A DNA stretch of 47,514 nucleotides from assembly GCA_002084955.1 (NCBI GenBank), contig MZGJ01000005.1:1-47514 (forward strand). The letters are read 5' to 3'. Source of the DNA: a candidate division CPR3 bacterium 4484_211 (lineage in GTDB: Bacteria; Patescibacteriota; 4484-211). Within the stretch, counting starts at the first letter, position 1. Each line of letters opens with the position of its first letter. Of the stretch, positions 29,477 to 38,148 are shown in pieces. A program made the position numbers and the translations under genes. Below the pieces are notes generated by a model, which was not told the DNA's origin, did not search any database, and worked only from the letters and a program-made list of their open reading frames with translations.

Positions 29477-29510
29477 CGTTACAGTTAGGCCTTGAAATTA
29501 TGTCCCAGTC

Positions 29511-29582
29511 ATAACGACAATAACCAAGCACCAAATTACAAACAAATCCTAAATTCAAAATTCAAATAACTAAAACTTTCCC
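29511..29582. repeat. A-rich dispersed intergenic repeat, copy 2
   Basis: ACGACAATAACCAAGCACCAAATTACAAACAAATCCTAAATTCAAAATTCAAATAACTAAAACTTTCCCG. Confidence 0.85.
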
Positions 29583-29646
29583 GTGTTGCGTCCGCTTCCG
29601 GGGCGGGGGAGCTTCAATGACAATAGCCTAACTCCCCAAGCCGCAA

Positions 29647-29674
29647 AAAGATGATAGACTAGTCTATCATCTTT
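29647..29674. promoter_or_regulatory. 28-bp perfect palindrome AAAGATGATAGACTAGTCTATCATCTTT
   Basis: Read directly; shares its 20-bp core with 29725-29748. Confidence 0.8.
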
Positions 29675-29724
29675 AACAAAAAAATACCCCTCTAATTCCC
29701 TGCAGTAACAACAAAAAGGTCCTG

Positions 29725-29748
29725 GTATGATAGACTAGTCTATCATAC
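29725..29748. promoter_or_regulatory. 24-bp perfect palindrome GTATGATAGACTAGTCTATCATAC
   Basis: Read directly; 76 bp centre-to-centre from the previous copy, about 90 bp upstream of the transglutaminase gene. Confidence 0.8.
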
Positions 29749-29836
29749 TGTTTCTCTCACCTACACACCTCTTTTACAATCTTCTTTCATCATGTAGAAT
29801 TAAAGCACTAAATTGCCAAGCCAGTAAGTTGCATCA

Positions 29837-31462
29837 ATGAACAACAGATTAATTCGTATCTTAATTTTAACCACAACCGCTTTTTTTCTCCTGACTATTC
29901 TTTTTCTACCCAGCAGCATCTGTGTTGCCGCTGATGACTTTACCACCGACTACCATATCACCTACACTATAGATCAAGCCGGCGCCGCCGCCATCAATCA
30001 AGACATTACCCTCATCAACAACACATCCAATCGCTATGTTTCTGACTACACACTAACCGTTCCTCTAAGCAAAATTACCGATATCTCCGCCGTAAACAGC
30101 CAGGGCCAGCTTAAAACCTTGGTAGAACAGCAGGAAAACAGCCAAACCATAAAAGTTATCCTGGGGTCATCTACCACCGGATTGGGTACCAAAACAAATT
30201 GGACTCTTACATACCACTGCCCCAATTTTGCCGAAAAGAGAGGCCGCCTTTGGCACGTTGTTATTCCCAAAATTCAACACTCAACTTCCATAAACAGCTT
30301 CCAACTGGAAATTAACGCTTCAGATAAACTGGGAGAACCGCAATTTATCATTCCTTTACCCAGTGAAACTAACCATTTGGATAACATTAATCAATATAAA
30401 TTTTTAAACGCCCAGGGGGAAAAGGTAAAAAACAGCGGCCTGGTAGCCGATTTTGGTGATTATCAACTGTTTTCATTTTACCTAACCTATCATCTCAGCA
30501 ATCCTTTGGATACCGCAGCCGTCACGGAAATTGCTCTTATCCCCAACTTCCCGCCTTACCAAAAAGTTTTTATTAAAAGCCTTAGTCCTCTGCCTAAAAA
30601 AATTGAAAAAGATCTGGATGGAAATTACCTCGCCACCTACCAGTTAAAAGCACACGAAAATGCCGCCATCACTTTTCAAGGCCAGGTCGCCGTTGACCTT
30701 TCTCCCAACAGAGCTTACCCTAAAACCTCTGCCAATTATTACGCTCTTCAAGCCCGCTACACTCAGCCGGCCAAATACTGGGAGACCACCGACCCCGCCA
30801 TTCAAAAAATTGTCCAAGAAAATGTCAATCAGCAAATGTCCACTCAACAAAAAGCCAGAACTCTTTATGCCTATGTTCTTAAAACTTTAACCTATAATAG
30901 TTTAAATTTTGAAGGGGATAAAAGCACCGCGGGGCAGAAACTTAAGCGCCTTGGAGCACTGGGTGCATTAAACGAGCCGGACAATTGTGTTTGCATGGAA
31001 TTTACCGATCTTTTAATTACTTTATTGCGGAGCGCCGGCATTCCTGCCCGGGAACTTGACGGATATGCTTACTCTCCCGACATCTCAAACCACCCCAAGG
31101 GAGATGTTCTCCACTCCTGGGTGCAATTTTACGACCGTGAAATGCAAAAATGGATTAGCGTTGATCCTACCTGGGAATCGACATCAGGACGCGATTATTT
31201 CACCGCCATGGACACCGATCGGATTATTTTTGTCATTAAAGGAATTGATTCCGAAAAACCTTATCCCGCCGGCAGCTATAAAAGTGAAGATAATAAAGAA
31301 ACACAGGATGTTAAAATTTCTTTTGCTCAACAACGAGAGAAGGGGACAATTCCTTTCAGCCTCTGGAAACAGAATTGGGAAAACGAGAATCAAAAGGTTG
31401 AACTGCTGGATAAAATCTTTAGGTGGATCGTGAAAACTTGGGAGAAAATCAAGCGCGGCTAG
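29837..31462 (+). CDS. Secreted transglutaminase-like domain protein
   Basis: Signal peptide/TM; NEPDNCVCMEFTDLLITLLRSAGIPARELDGYAYS...HSWVQFYDREMQKWISVDPTWES (Cys/His/Asp triad). Confidence 0.92.
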   Translation: MNNRLIRILILTTTAFFLLTILFLPSSICVAADDFTTDYHITYTIDQAGAAAINQDITLINNTSNRYVSDYTLTVPLSKITDISAVNSQGQLKTLVEQQENSQTIKVILGSSTTGLGTKTNWTLTYHCPNFAEKRGRLWHVVIPKIQHSTSINSFQLEINASDKLGEPQFIIPLPSETNHLDNINQYKFLNAQGEKVKNSGLVADFGDYQLFSFYLTYHLSNPLDTAAVTEIALIPNFPPYQKVFIKSLSPLPKKIEKDLDGNYLATYQLKAHENAAITFQGQVAVDLSPNRAYPKTSANYYALQARYTQPAKYWETTDPAIQKIVQENVNQQMSTQQKARTLYAYVLKTLTYNSLNFEGDKSTAGQKLKRLGALGALNEPDNCVCMEFTDLLITLLRSAGIPARELDGYAYSPDISNHPKGDVLHSWVQFYDREMQKWISVDPTWESTSGRDYFTAMDTDRIIFVIKGIDSEKPYPAGSYKSEDNKETQDVKISFAQQREKGTIPFSLWKQNWENENQKVELLDKIFRWIVKTWEKIKRG

Positions 31463-31502
31463 AAGCCGCCGCTTCCAAAGCGCTGGAGGTCCCCTATTCA
31501 AA

Positions 31503-32843
31503 ATGGAGTTTCCTCAAAATGTCCCAACAACTCCCGGCATCTATATTTTCCGCGGCGTAAAAAAGAGACCTTTATACATCGGCAAGGCGAAGAATTTAAA
31601 GAACCGAATCAGATCCTATTTTCAAACTAAAGTAGGGCCAAAAATAAGGCAAATGCTGGCCAAAGCCAAGGATATAAAATTTGTTGCCACCGATACCGAG
31701 CTGGAGGCTGTCCTGCTGGAGGCAGATCTCATAAAGAGGCTTAATCCAAAATATAACACGCAGTGGAAGGACGATAAAAACTTCAAATACATTGCATTAG
31801 ATTTTCCCCGAGTTTATACAACACGCAAAAAGTCAGTTCCTCACGCTGTTTATTTTGGACCTTTCCCTGATGGTAAAATCGTCAGTCAGGTTTTAAAAAC
31901 TCTGCGTAAAATTTTCCCTTTCCGCGACTGCACTAGAACAAAATTCAATCGTCACCAAAAAATTAAACGCCCCTGTTTGTACTACAATCTAAATCTTTGT
32001 CCGGGTCCGTGCATTGGCGCCGTCTCGGCTCAAAAATACACAGAAAATATTAACCGACTGATACTTTTTCTAAAAGGCAAAAAGAAAAAAATTATCCGGG
32101 ACCTAAAAGCAAAAATGAAGTCAGCCAGTGCCAACAAAAATTTTGAAGCCGCCGCCAAATACCGGGACCAAATAGAACGGCTTAACTATGTGCTTTTGCA
32201 ATTTCGTTATCAAGAAAATTACCTTAAAACGGCAGATCTGCTGGTTGATCAAAAAGCCAGAGAACTAGAAGAGCTCGACAAAGTCCTCACGGGGGTTCTC
32301 CCCCGCAGAGGAAGAACCTCTAACTATCATAGGTTCCGTTTGGAAGCCTATGACATTTCCAACCTGCAGGGGCAACAGGCAACAGGCTCAATGGCAGTGC
32401 TGGAAGGAGGAACGCCCAAAAAATCCGACTACCGCAAGTTTAAAATCCGCGCCGCCGGAAAAGTAGATGATGTGGGCATGATTAAAGAAGTTTTAAAAAG
32501 AAGGTTTTCCAACTTTAAGAAGCGTCCTAAAGAACATAGCAAAAAACACCGCCTCGATCTCTCCTTTAGTCAAGCTCCCCACCTTATCCTCATTGACGGG
32601 GGCAAACCGCAGTTAAACGCCGCTCTCCAGGTTCTTTCTCAACTTAAAATTAATCTTCCGGCAATTAGTCTCGCCAAAAAAGAGGAAATCGTCTATTGCC
32701 AAATTAAAGGTAAATTAGAGGAAATTAAACTGCCTAAAGATTCTGCCGCTCTGCACCTCCTACAGCGCGCCAGAGACGAAGCCCATCGATTTGCCCTCAC
32801 CTACCATCACAAACTTCGGTCCCGTTCACTGACCCACTTATAG
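31503..32843 (+). CDS. uvrC: Excinuclease ABC subunit UvrC, short form
   Basis: GIY-YIG (TTPGIYIFRGVKKRPLYIGKAKNLKNRIRSYF), UVR region, EAYDISNLQGQQATGSMAVLEGG, LILIDGGKPQLNAA; ends at RDEAHRFALTYHHKLRSRSLTHL without HhH. Confidence 0.95.
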   Translation: MEFPQNVPTTPGIYIFRGVKKRPLYIGKAKNLKNRIRSYFQTKVGPKIRQMLAKAKDIKFVATDTELEAVLLEADLIKRLNPKYNTQWKDDKNFKYIALDFPRVYTTRKKSVPHAVYFGPFPDGKIVSQVLKTLRKIFPFRDCTRTKFNRHQKIKRPCLYYNLNLCPGPCIGAVSAQKYTENINRLILFLKGKKKKIIRDLKAKMKSASANKNFEAAAKYRDQIERLNYVLLQFRYQENYLKTADLLVDQKARELEELDKVLTGVLPRRGRTSNYHRFRLEAYDISNLQGQQATGSMAVLEGGTPKKSDYRKFKIRAAGKVDDVGMIKEVLKRRFSNFKKRPKEHSKKHRLDLSFSQAPHLILIDGGKPQLNAALQVLSQLKINLPAISLAKKEEIVYCQIKGKLEEIKLPKDSAALHLLQRARDEAHRFALTYHHKLRSRSLTHL

Positions 32844-32873
32844 CCGCTCACCAAAACTCACCTCCACTCATGC

Positions 32874-34136
32874 CTAAAATGACCTCATAAACCCTTCCCG
32901 GGCTTTCATGGGGAAAGAAAGAGTAAAAGTACAGCCTTGCCCAGAATCGCTTGCTAAATCTACTGTACCCCCATTAAGGCCAACAAATCTCTTAACAATA
33001 TAAAGCCCCAAGCCCGTCCCTTTACTCATCTCAGCCGCCTTAGACTTTCCCCGATAAAAGGGCTTAAAAATTTTGCCCTGCTCTTTCTTAGCAATGCCCG
33101 GCCCGGTATCACGCACACTTATCAAAAAATTATTGTCCTCACACCAGCATCTCAATAGAACCTCTCCCTTTTGGGTATATTTCACGGCATTGTCCAGCAA
33201 GTTGGCCAAAATATTTTTAAACGTGCGCACATCAACCAACACCCAGACACTCATTTTTAGATCATCTTGGAATTCAAAATCCAGCCCCTTACCTAAGGCT
33301 GCCGGTTTCAAAGAGTTGAAAACCTCTTTGATTAGGGGGAGGGGATTAACCCACCGGCGCGAGATTTCTGTTTTTTTCGCCTGAATTTTAGAAACCTCTA
33401 ATAATTCATTAACCAACTTCTCCAAATTTGCCAAAACATCTTTCATCTGATCCAAAAATTTTCGACGCTCCTCAGACTCAAGATCTTCCTCTCCCAAGGC
33501 CTCCCAATATCCCTTTAAAGCCGTCAACGGGGTTCTAAAATTATGCACAGCCACCGAAATGTACTCATTTCTCAACTTAGCCGCTTCCTTCAAAGCATCA
33601 ACCTTTTTGGCCAAGACTTCCTTAGCTTTAATTTCTTTCTGCAAAATTTCACCCCAGTAACCGGATACCAAACAAACACTTAGCAAAGAAGCTGTTCTTA
33701 AAAGAAGCGCCGATTGTGTCAGTTCACCACTGGCCAAGACAAAATAAAAAAAGGAAACCAGAGAACCACTCATAAACCCAACCCATAAACCGCCGCGGAA
33801 AGGAATAACAATTAAGCTAACCAAACCCAGAAGATAAAAATCGGAGGCAAACAGGCGGAAGATAATTAAAACAGCCGCAAAGGTGAGAGCGTCAATTAAA
33901 ACCAGGGCGGTATATATGGCGGTAACCAAATTTGTCTTTCCTCGTTGATTAAAGTAGGACGAAAGCAGTTCTCCGCTAATTGATAAACAAAGCAGAAAAA
34001 TAAAGATTAAAAGTAGGTAAACGGGATATTGATAAAAAAGAATAGCAAAAAGCCCAATTAATTTTAGACCGATAAGAATATTGGTGGTGAGATGAGGAAT
34101 AGTTGGTGTCTGGTGCGTGTCTGAGTTAGTCATCAA
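32874..34136 (-). CDS. Membrane sensor histidine kinase
   Basis: Multi-TM N-terminus; HNFRTPLTALKGYWEAL H-box, NLLDNAVKYTQKG N-box, VRDTGPGIAKKEQGKIFKPFYRG, GTGLGLYIVKR. Confidence 0.93.
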   Translation of the reverse strand: MMTNSDTHQTPTIPHLTTNILIGLKLIGLFAILFYQYPVYLLLIFIFLLCLSISGELLSSYFNQRGKTNLVTAIYTALVLIDALTFAAVLIIFRLFASDFYLLGLVSLIVIPFRGGLWVGFMSGSLVSFFYFVLASGELTQSALLLRTASLLSVCLVSGYWGEILQKEIKAKEVLAKKVDALKEAAKLRNEYISVAVHNFRTPLTALKGYWEALGEEDLESEERRKFLDQMKDVLANLEKLVNELLEVSKIQAKKTEISRRWVNPLPLIKEVFNSLKPAALGKGLDFEFQDDLKMSVWVLVDVRTFKNILANLLDNAVKYTQKGEVLLRCWCEDNNFLISVRDTGPGIAKKEQGKIFKPFYRGKSKAAEMSKGTGLGLYIVKRFVGLNGGTVDLASDSGQGCTFTLSFPMKAREGFMRSF

Positions 34137-34166
34137 TTATCAGTTTTTTCAAACTTTTGCAAAACT

Positions 34167-34898
34167 CTAATCATTTAGAGAAAAAATTTGTGAAAAAACA
34201 ATCCCGCAAAACATAGTCAGCGCCCCAAAAAGGGTCAGATAATCCAAGACAGCTCCCCACTCAATAAAAAGGCGGAAGTGGGCAACCAAAATTGGGCCAA
34301 CATAAAACGCCATCCCCAAGCCAATAAAGAAACCTCTAAATTTGAGAACCAACGAGGATGAGCGGGCTGCCAGCAGAAAGAAGGCCAAAATATCAACCAA
34401 ACTCACCAGACCCACAAAAACCACCAAAGCCGCAGCTACCTGGGGCAACATATTCCAAAGAATTAAGCCTTTATTGGAAAGAGTAGGGTGAGGCAGGTAA
34501 ACCGCGACCAAAAAAAGAACAAAATACCCCCAAATTAGAACTATTTTTAAAAGGATATCTTCAAAAGCCGGATAAATAGCAGAAAACAGCAGCCGGCAGA
34601 GACTGTACCCGCCTAAAAATGCACTAAGAAGCGCCAGAAAATAAAACAATCCGGAAGCCGGCAGGACAAGATTTTGATTAATCTCTAAACTAATATTAAT
34701 TACCAAGCCGGCCGTTGCCCAAAAAGAGCTGGCCAAAGCCAAACCGGCAAAATAAAGTGCAAACAGACGCACCGAAGAACCTTTCTTGCGATAGGCAGAA
34801 CTAGCCAAGAAGACGCTGGCCAGCAAGAAAAGGGCACTGTCTATTAGGTGGACAACAGTGGTCAGGCTAATCATAATACTTACCAGACTATCACCCAA
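34167..34898 (-). CDS. Polytopic membrane protein (about 7 TM) upstream of the histidine kinase
   Basis: Hydrophobic segments throughout; co-directional, 30 bp from the kinase gene. Confidence 0.7.
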   Translation of the reverse strand: MGDSLVSIMISLTTVVHLIDSALFLLASVFLASSAYRKKGSSVRLFALYFAGLALASSFWATAGLVINISLEINQNLVLPASGLFYFLALLSAFLGGYSLCRLLFSAIYPAFEDILLKIVLIWGYFVLFLVAVYLPHPTLSNKGLILWNMLPQVAAALVVFVGLVSLVDILAFFLLAARSSSLVLKFRGFFIGLGMAFYVGPILVAHFRLFIEWGAVLDYLTLFGALTMFCGIVFSQIFSLND

Positions 34899-34970
34899 GA
34901 ATTATTTTGTCTACCCATTTACTGAAGATGCAATCTATAAACACCAAATCCCAAATACCAAATTGACAAT

Positions 34971-36197
34971 TTATCTGTCTAAAAGCTGTCTTGCCTTTCT
35001 AATACCCTCTATTAATCGGTCTATTTCCTTTTTGGTGTTATAAAAGCAAAAACTAGCTCGGGCTGAGGCCGGAATGCCCAATTTCTGGTGCAGGGGCATG
35101 GCACAGTGATGCCCGGAACGAATAGCAATTCCTTGTTCGTCCAAGATAGTGGCCAAATCGTGAGGGTGGATACCAGCGAGACTAAAGGAAATTAAAGCCC
35201 CCCTATCTACAGAATTCTCAGGTCCGATAATTTTTAAACCATCAAGTCGGGTCAATTTCTGGAGGGCGTAGCTGGTCAATTCCTCTTCGTATTTATAAAT
35301 TCTCTCCAAACCAACAAAATCAAGATAATCAATTGCCGCTCCCAGACCAACTGCTCCGGCAATATTAGGCGTTCCCGCTTCAAATTTTTCCGGACACCTA
35401 TTGGGGGTAAACCGCTGCCAATAAACCTCATCAATCATCCCCCCGCCTCCCAAAAAAGGCATCATTTTCTCCAGATGCTCTCTTTTAGCCCACAAGACCC
35501 CAATGCCGGTCGGCCCCAGCATTTTGTGGCCGCTAAAAGCCAAAAAATCTGCCCGATATTTTTTAACATTAAAACCCAAATGGCCCACCGATTGAGCCGC
35601 ATCCACCAGAACTAAAACACCTTTCTCATGCGCCCTTTTTATAATCTGCCCAAGGGGGTTAATAGTACCCAAAACATTAGAAACATGGGTTAAAGACAAC
35701 AGACTGGGATGAGCGTCAAGTAGCCCCCAAAGATGATTTAAATCCAAATACCCTTGACTATCAATTCGGGCATATTTAATATTCAGATGCTTTTCCTGCG
35801 ACAGAATTAACCAGGGGATAATGTTAGCGTGATGCTCCATCTCTGTCAACACCACCGCATCACCATCTTTAAAAAATCTCTTTCCCCAACTAAAGGCAAC
35901 CAAGTTTATGGCCTCGGTTGTATTTCGCACAAAAATAATTTCACGCGCATCGTCGGCACCAATAAATTGCGCCGTCTTCTTTCTCGCTTTTTCATAGGCA
36001 AGGGTGGCCTCCTCAGACAAGGAGTGAATTCCCCGATGGATATTGGCATTGCATTTCTGATAAAAACGAGAAACTGAGCGAATAACAGATCTGGGTTTTT
36101 GGGTAGTAGCCGCATTATCTAAATAGGCTAATGGCCGGCCACGAACCTCCCGTGAGAGGATAGGAAAATCCTTGCGAAATTTCTGAACATCAAACAT
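34971..36197 (-). CDS. sufS: Cysteine desulfurase, SufS type
   Basis: FPILSREVRGRPLAYLDNAATTQKPRSVI...DAAQSVGHLGFNVKKYRADFLAFSGHKMLGPTGIGVLWAK...IRSGHHCAMPLH. Confidence 0.96.
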   Translation of the reverse strand: MFDVQKFRKDFPILSREVRGRPLAYLDNAATTQKPRSVIRSVSRFYQKCNANIHRGIHSLSEEATLAYEKARKKTAQFIGADDAREIIFVRNTTEAINLVAFSWGKRFFKDGDAVVLTEMEHHANIIPWLILSQEKHLNIKYARIDSQGYLDLNHLWGLLDAHPSLLSLTHVSNVLGTINPLGQIIKRAHEKGVLVLVDAAQSVGHLGFNVKKYRADFLAFSGHKMLGPTGIGVLWAKREHLEKMMPFLGGGGMIDEVYWQRFTPNRCPEKFEAGTPNIAGAVGLGAAIDYLDFVGLERIYKYEEELTSYALQKLTRLDGLKIIGPENSVDRGALISFSLAGIHPHDLATILDEQGIAIRSGHHCAMPLHQKLGIPASARASFCFYNTKKEIDRLIEGIRKARQLLDR

Positions 36198-36215
36198 GGG
36201 TAAAATGCCAAACTA

Positions 36216-36470
36216 CTATTTAGGCCACAACTTCTCTCCTGACTCTTTGTCCACCGCCTCAATTGCTTCTACCGGGCATGACTGCGCCGCGGTAAGCTTT
36301 TCTTCATCCGTATTGCCCTCCTGATTAACCACCGAAGATTTACCATCCGTTCCAATTTGGAAAGTCTCCGAGGCTAAATTTACACAGGTCCCGCAACCAA
36401 TACAGGTCTCTTTGTTTACCTTTACCTCTATTTTTGAATCTGACATTAACTCTTCACCCCCTTTAGACAA
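36216..36470 (-). CDS. Ferredoxin, single 4Fe-4S type
   Basis: VNKETCIGCGTCVNLASETFQIG...AAQSCPVEAIEAV. Confidence 0.93.
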   Translation of the reverse strand: MSKGGEELMSDSKIEVKVNKETCIGCGTCVNLASETFQIGTDGKSSVVNQEGNTDEEKLTAAQSCPVEAIEAVDKESGEKLWPK

Positions 36471-36816
36471 CCGCCTTTTTAAGTACCGTCAACGGCAGCT
36501 GAACGCATTTCCTACGACCCGGGCTAATTTTGCCCGCCAATTGCCTTAATAGATTATCATCAAGTCTTTTAATCTTTTCAAGTGCCATTCCCTTCACTTT
36601 CTCGGTCAACATACTGCAAACACCTATACAGAGAGCGCATCCTTCCCCCTGAAAACGGATCTCTTTCACCTTTCCATTTTCTACATTAAGCTGAATTTTA
36701 ATCTGGTCCCCGCAGGAAGCATCAGAACCCTCGGCCGAATGCGTGAAATTTTTTAATCTACCAAAATTAAGAGGGTTTTTATAATGATCAATAATCTTTT
36801 GGCTAATAGTTGTCAT
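36463..36816 (-). CDS. sufU: SufU/IscU-like iron-sulfur scaffold
   Basis: MTTISQKIIDHYKNPLNFGRLKNF...SDASCGDQIKIQLN...FQGEGCALCIGVCSMLTE...RRKCVQLPL; three conserved Cys. ORF extends to 36855. Confidence 0.93.
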   Translation of the reverse strand: MTTISQKIIDHYKNPLNFGRLKNFTHSAEGSDASCGDQIKIQLNVENGKVKEIRFQGEGCALCIGVCSMLTEKVKGMALEKIKRLDDNLLRQLAGKISPGRRKCVQLPLTVLKKAVV

Positions 36817-36877
36817 AACAATCCTTATTTTATCCGATATTACCTCTTGCCGCAATTAGATTTTCCGTTTACTATAA

Positions 36878-37072
36878 TTCCACAACACCCTCTTTCTTGC
36901 CATTGTTCGCAATGCCAGCATGGAAGATGCCGCCGAGGTTATGCAAAAGCTGGGAGCCGCCAATGCTCTAAATCTTGACGGAGGAGGATCCTCGGCTATG
37001 TATTATAATGGATCTTATAAAGTAGGACCGGGAAGAAATTTACCCAATGCGGTTGTGTTGCAAAAAAGATAA
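36878..37072 (+). pseudogene. C-terminal remnant of a phosphodiester glycosidase (NAGPA-like) gene
   Basis: Frame reads FHNTLFLAIVRNASMEDAAEVMQKLGAANALNLDGGGSSAMYYNGSYKVGPGRNLPNAVVLQKR*; preceded by an in-frame stop. Confidence 0.75.
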
Positions 37073-37135
37073 AAAGCAGACCAAACTCGATAAGTCTAGA
37101 ACCCCAAGCCTGTCGGGTTTCGCCTAATTTGATAT

Positions 37136-37987
37136 ATGAACACCCACCAATATCTTATTCTTGCCCTTGACCACCGGCAAAGCCTAAAAAAATTACTCGC
37201 GCCGCATAAGCCTGGTTCCATCACTGCCGCAGAATTAATAAGATGGAAGACAATTGCTTTGCAGTACCTCCTGCCATATGTGACCCACGTATTAATTGAC
37301 CCGGAATTCGGTCTGCCCGCCTTACAAAAGATAGAGAGAAAAAACACTAAAGTTATTTTAAGTATTGAAGAATCAGGATACCAGAAAATTGACGGTGAGC
37401 GACTTACCCGCCTTAAGTACACGGTAGAAGATCATAAAAAACTAGGCGCCGACATAATTAAACTTCTCATTTACTTTAACCCTCGGGCTAAAACTGCCAA
37501 ACACCAAAAAGATCTAGTCCAAAAAATTTCCAAAGACTGCCAAAAGCACAACTTGCCATTTTTGTTGGAAGTAGCCCCCTATGGTTTGGAGCCTTCTTCG
37601 GGGGACGCCCCTCGAAGAGGAGCGACTCCCTACTCAGTCCTAGAAATAGCCAAAGAAATTATGTCCTTGGGCTGTAAAATTGACATCTACAAAACCGCCT
37701 ACCCCGGCGATAAAAACTGTAATCGGCTGACCAAAACTTTAAAAATCCCCTGGGTCCTATTGTCCGGCGGGGAGGAATTCCCAATTTACAGGAAAAACCT
37801 GCAGACAGCAATGCGGGGCGGCGCGGCTGGTTTTGCCGCCGGAAGAACTTTATGGAAAGACTTTATTCGTCGGCCTAGAGAAAAATGGCCGGAGTTCTTT
37901 AAAAAAGTGGCCAAAACAAGGCTGGAGGAAATTATCGGGATCGTAAAGAAAAATGCGCAGGACACAACTTCCCTAACTACTGCCTGA
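37136..37987 (+). CDS. Class I aldolase, tagatose-1,6-bisphosphate aldolase-like (LacD family)
   Basis: ILALDHRQSLKKLL...VLIDPEFGLPAL...LGADIIKLLIYFNPRAK...PFLLEVAPYGL...WVLLSGGEEF. Confidence 0.8.
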   Translation: MNTHQYLILALDHRQSLKKLLAPHKPGSITAAELIRWKTIALQYLLPYVTHVLIDPEFGLPALQKIERKNTKVILSIEESGYQKIDGERLTRLKYTVEDHKKLGADIIKLLIYFNPRAKTAKHQKDLVQKISKDCQKHNLPFLLEVAPYGLEPSSGDAPRRGATPYSVLEIAKEIMSLGCKIDIYKTAYPGDKNCNRLTKTLKIPWVLLSGGEEFPIYRKNLQTAMRGGAAGFAAGRTLWKDFIRRPREKWPEFFKKVAKTRLEEIIGIVKKNAQDTTSLTTA

Positions 37988-38050
37988 GTATTCAATTCCC
38001 GCGGCCACTCCACCAAAGAACTAAGAACGAGACATAAACGCCCAATATAA

Positions 38051-38085
38051 ATGGGGTGATGCCCTCTTTGAGGGTAACACTCCAT
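38051..38085. repeat. Degenerate hairpin ATGGGGTGATGCCCT-ctttg-AGGGTAACACTCCAT
   Basis: 12 of 15 arm positions pair; resembles the hairpins at 39095 and 41042. Confidence 0.6.
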
Positions 38086-38148
38086 TCAACCAACTATTGC
38101 GCGCATAGATCGCAGACTAACCGCAGTACCACTCGGTACACGGTAAAA

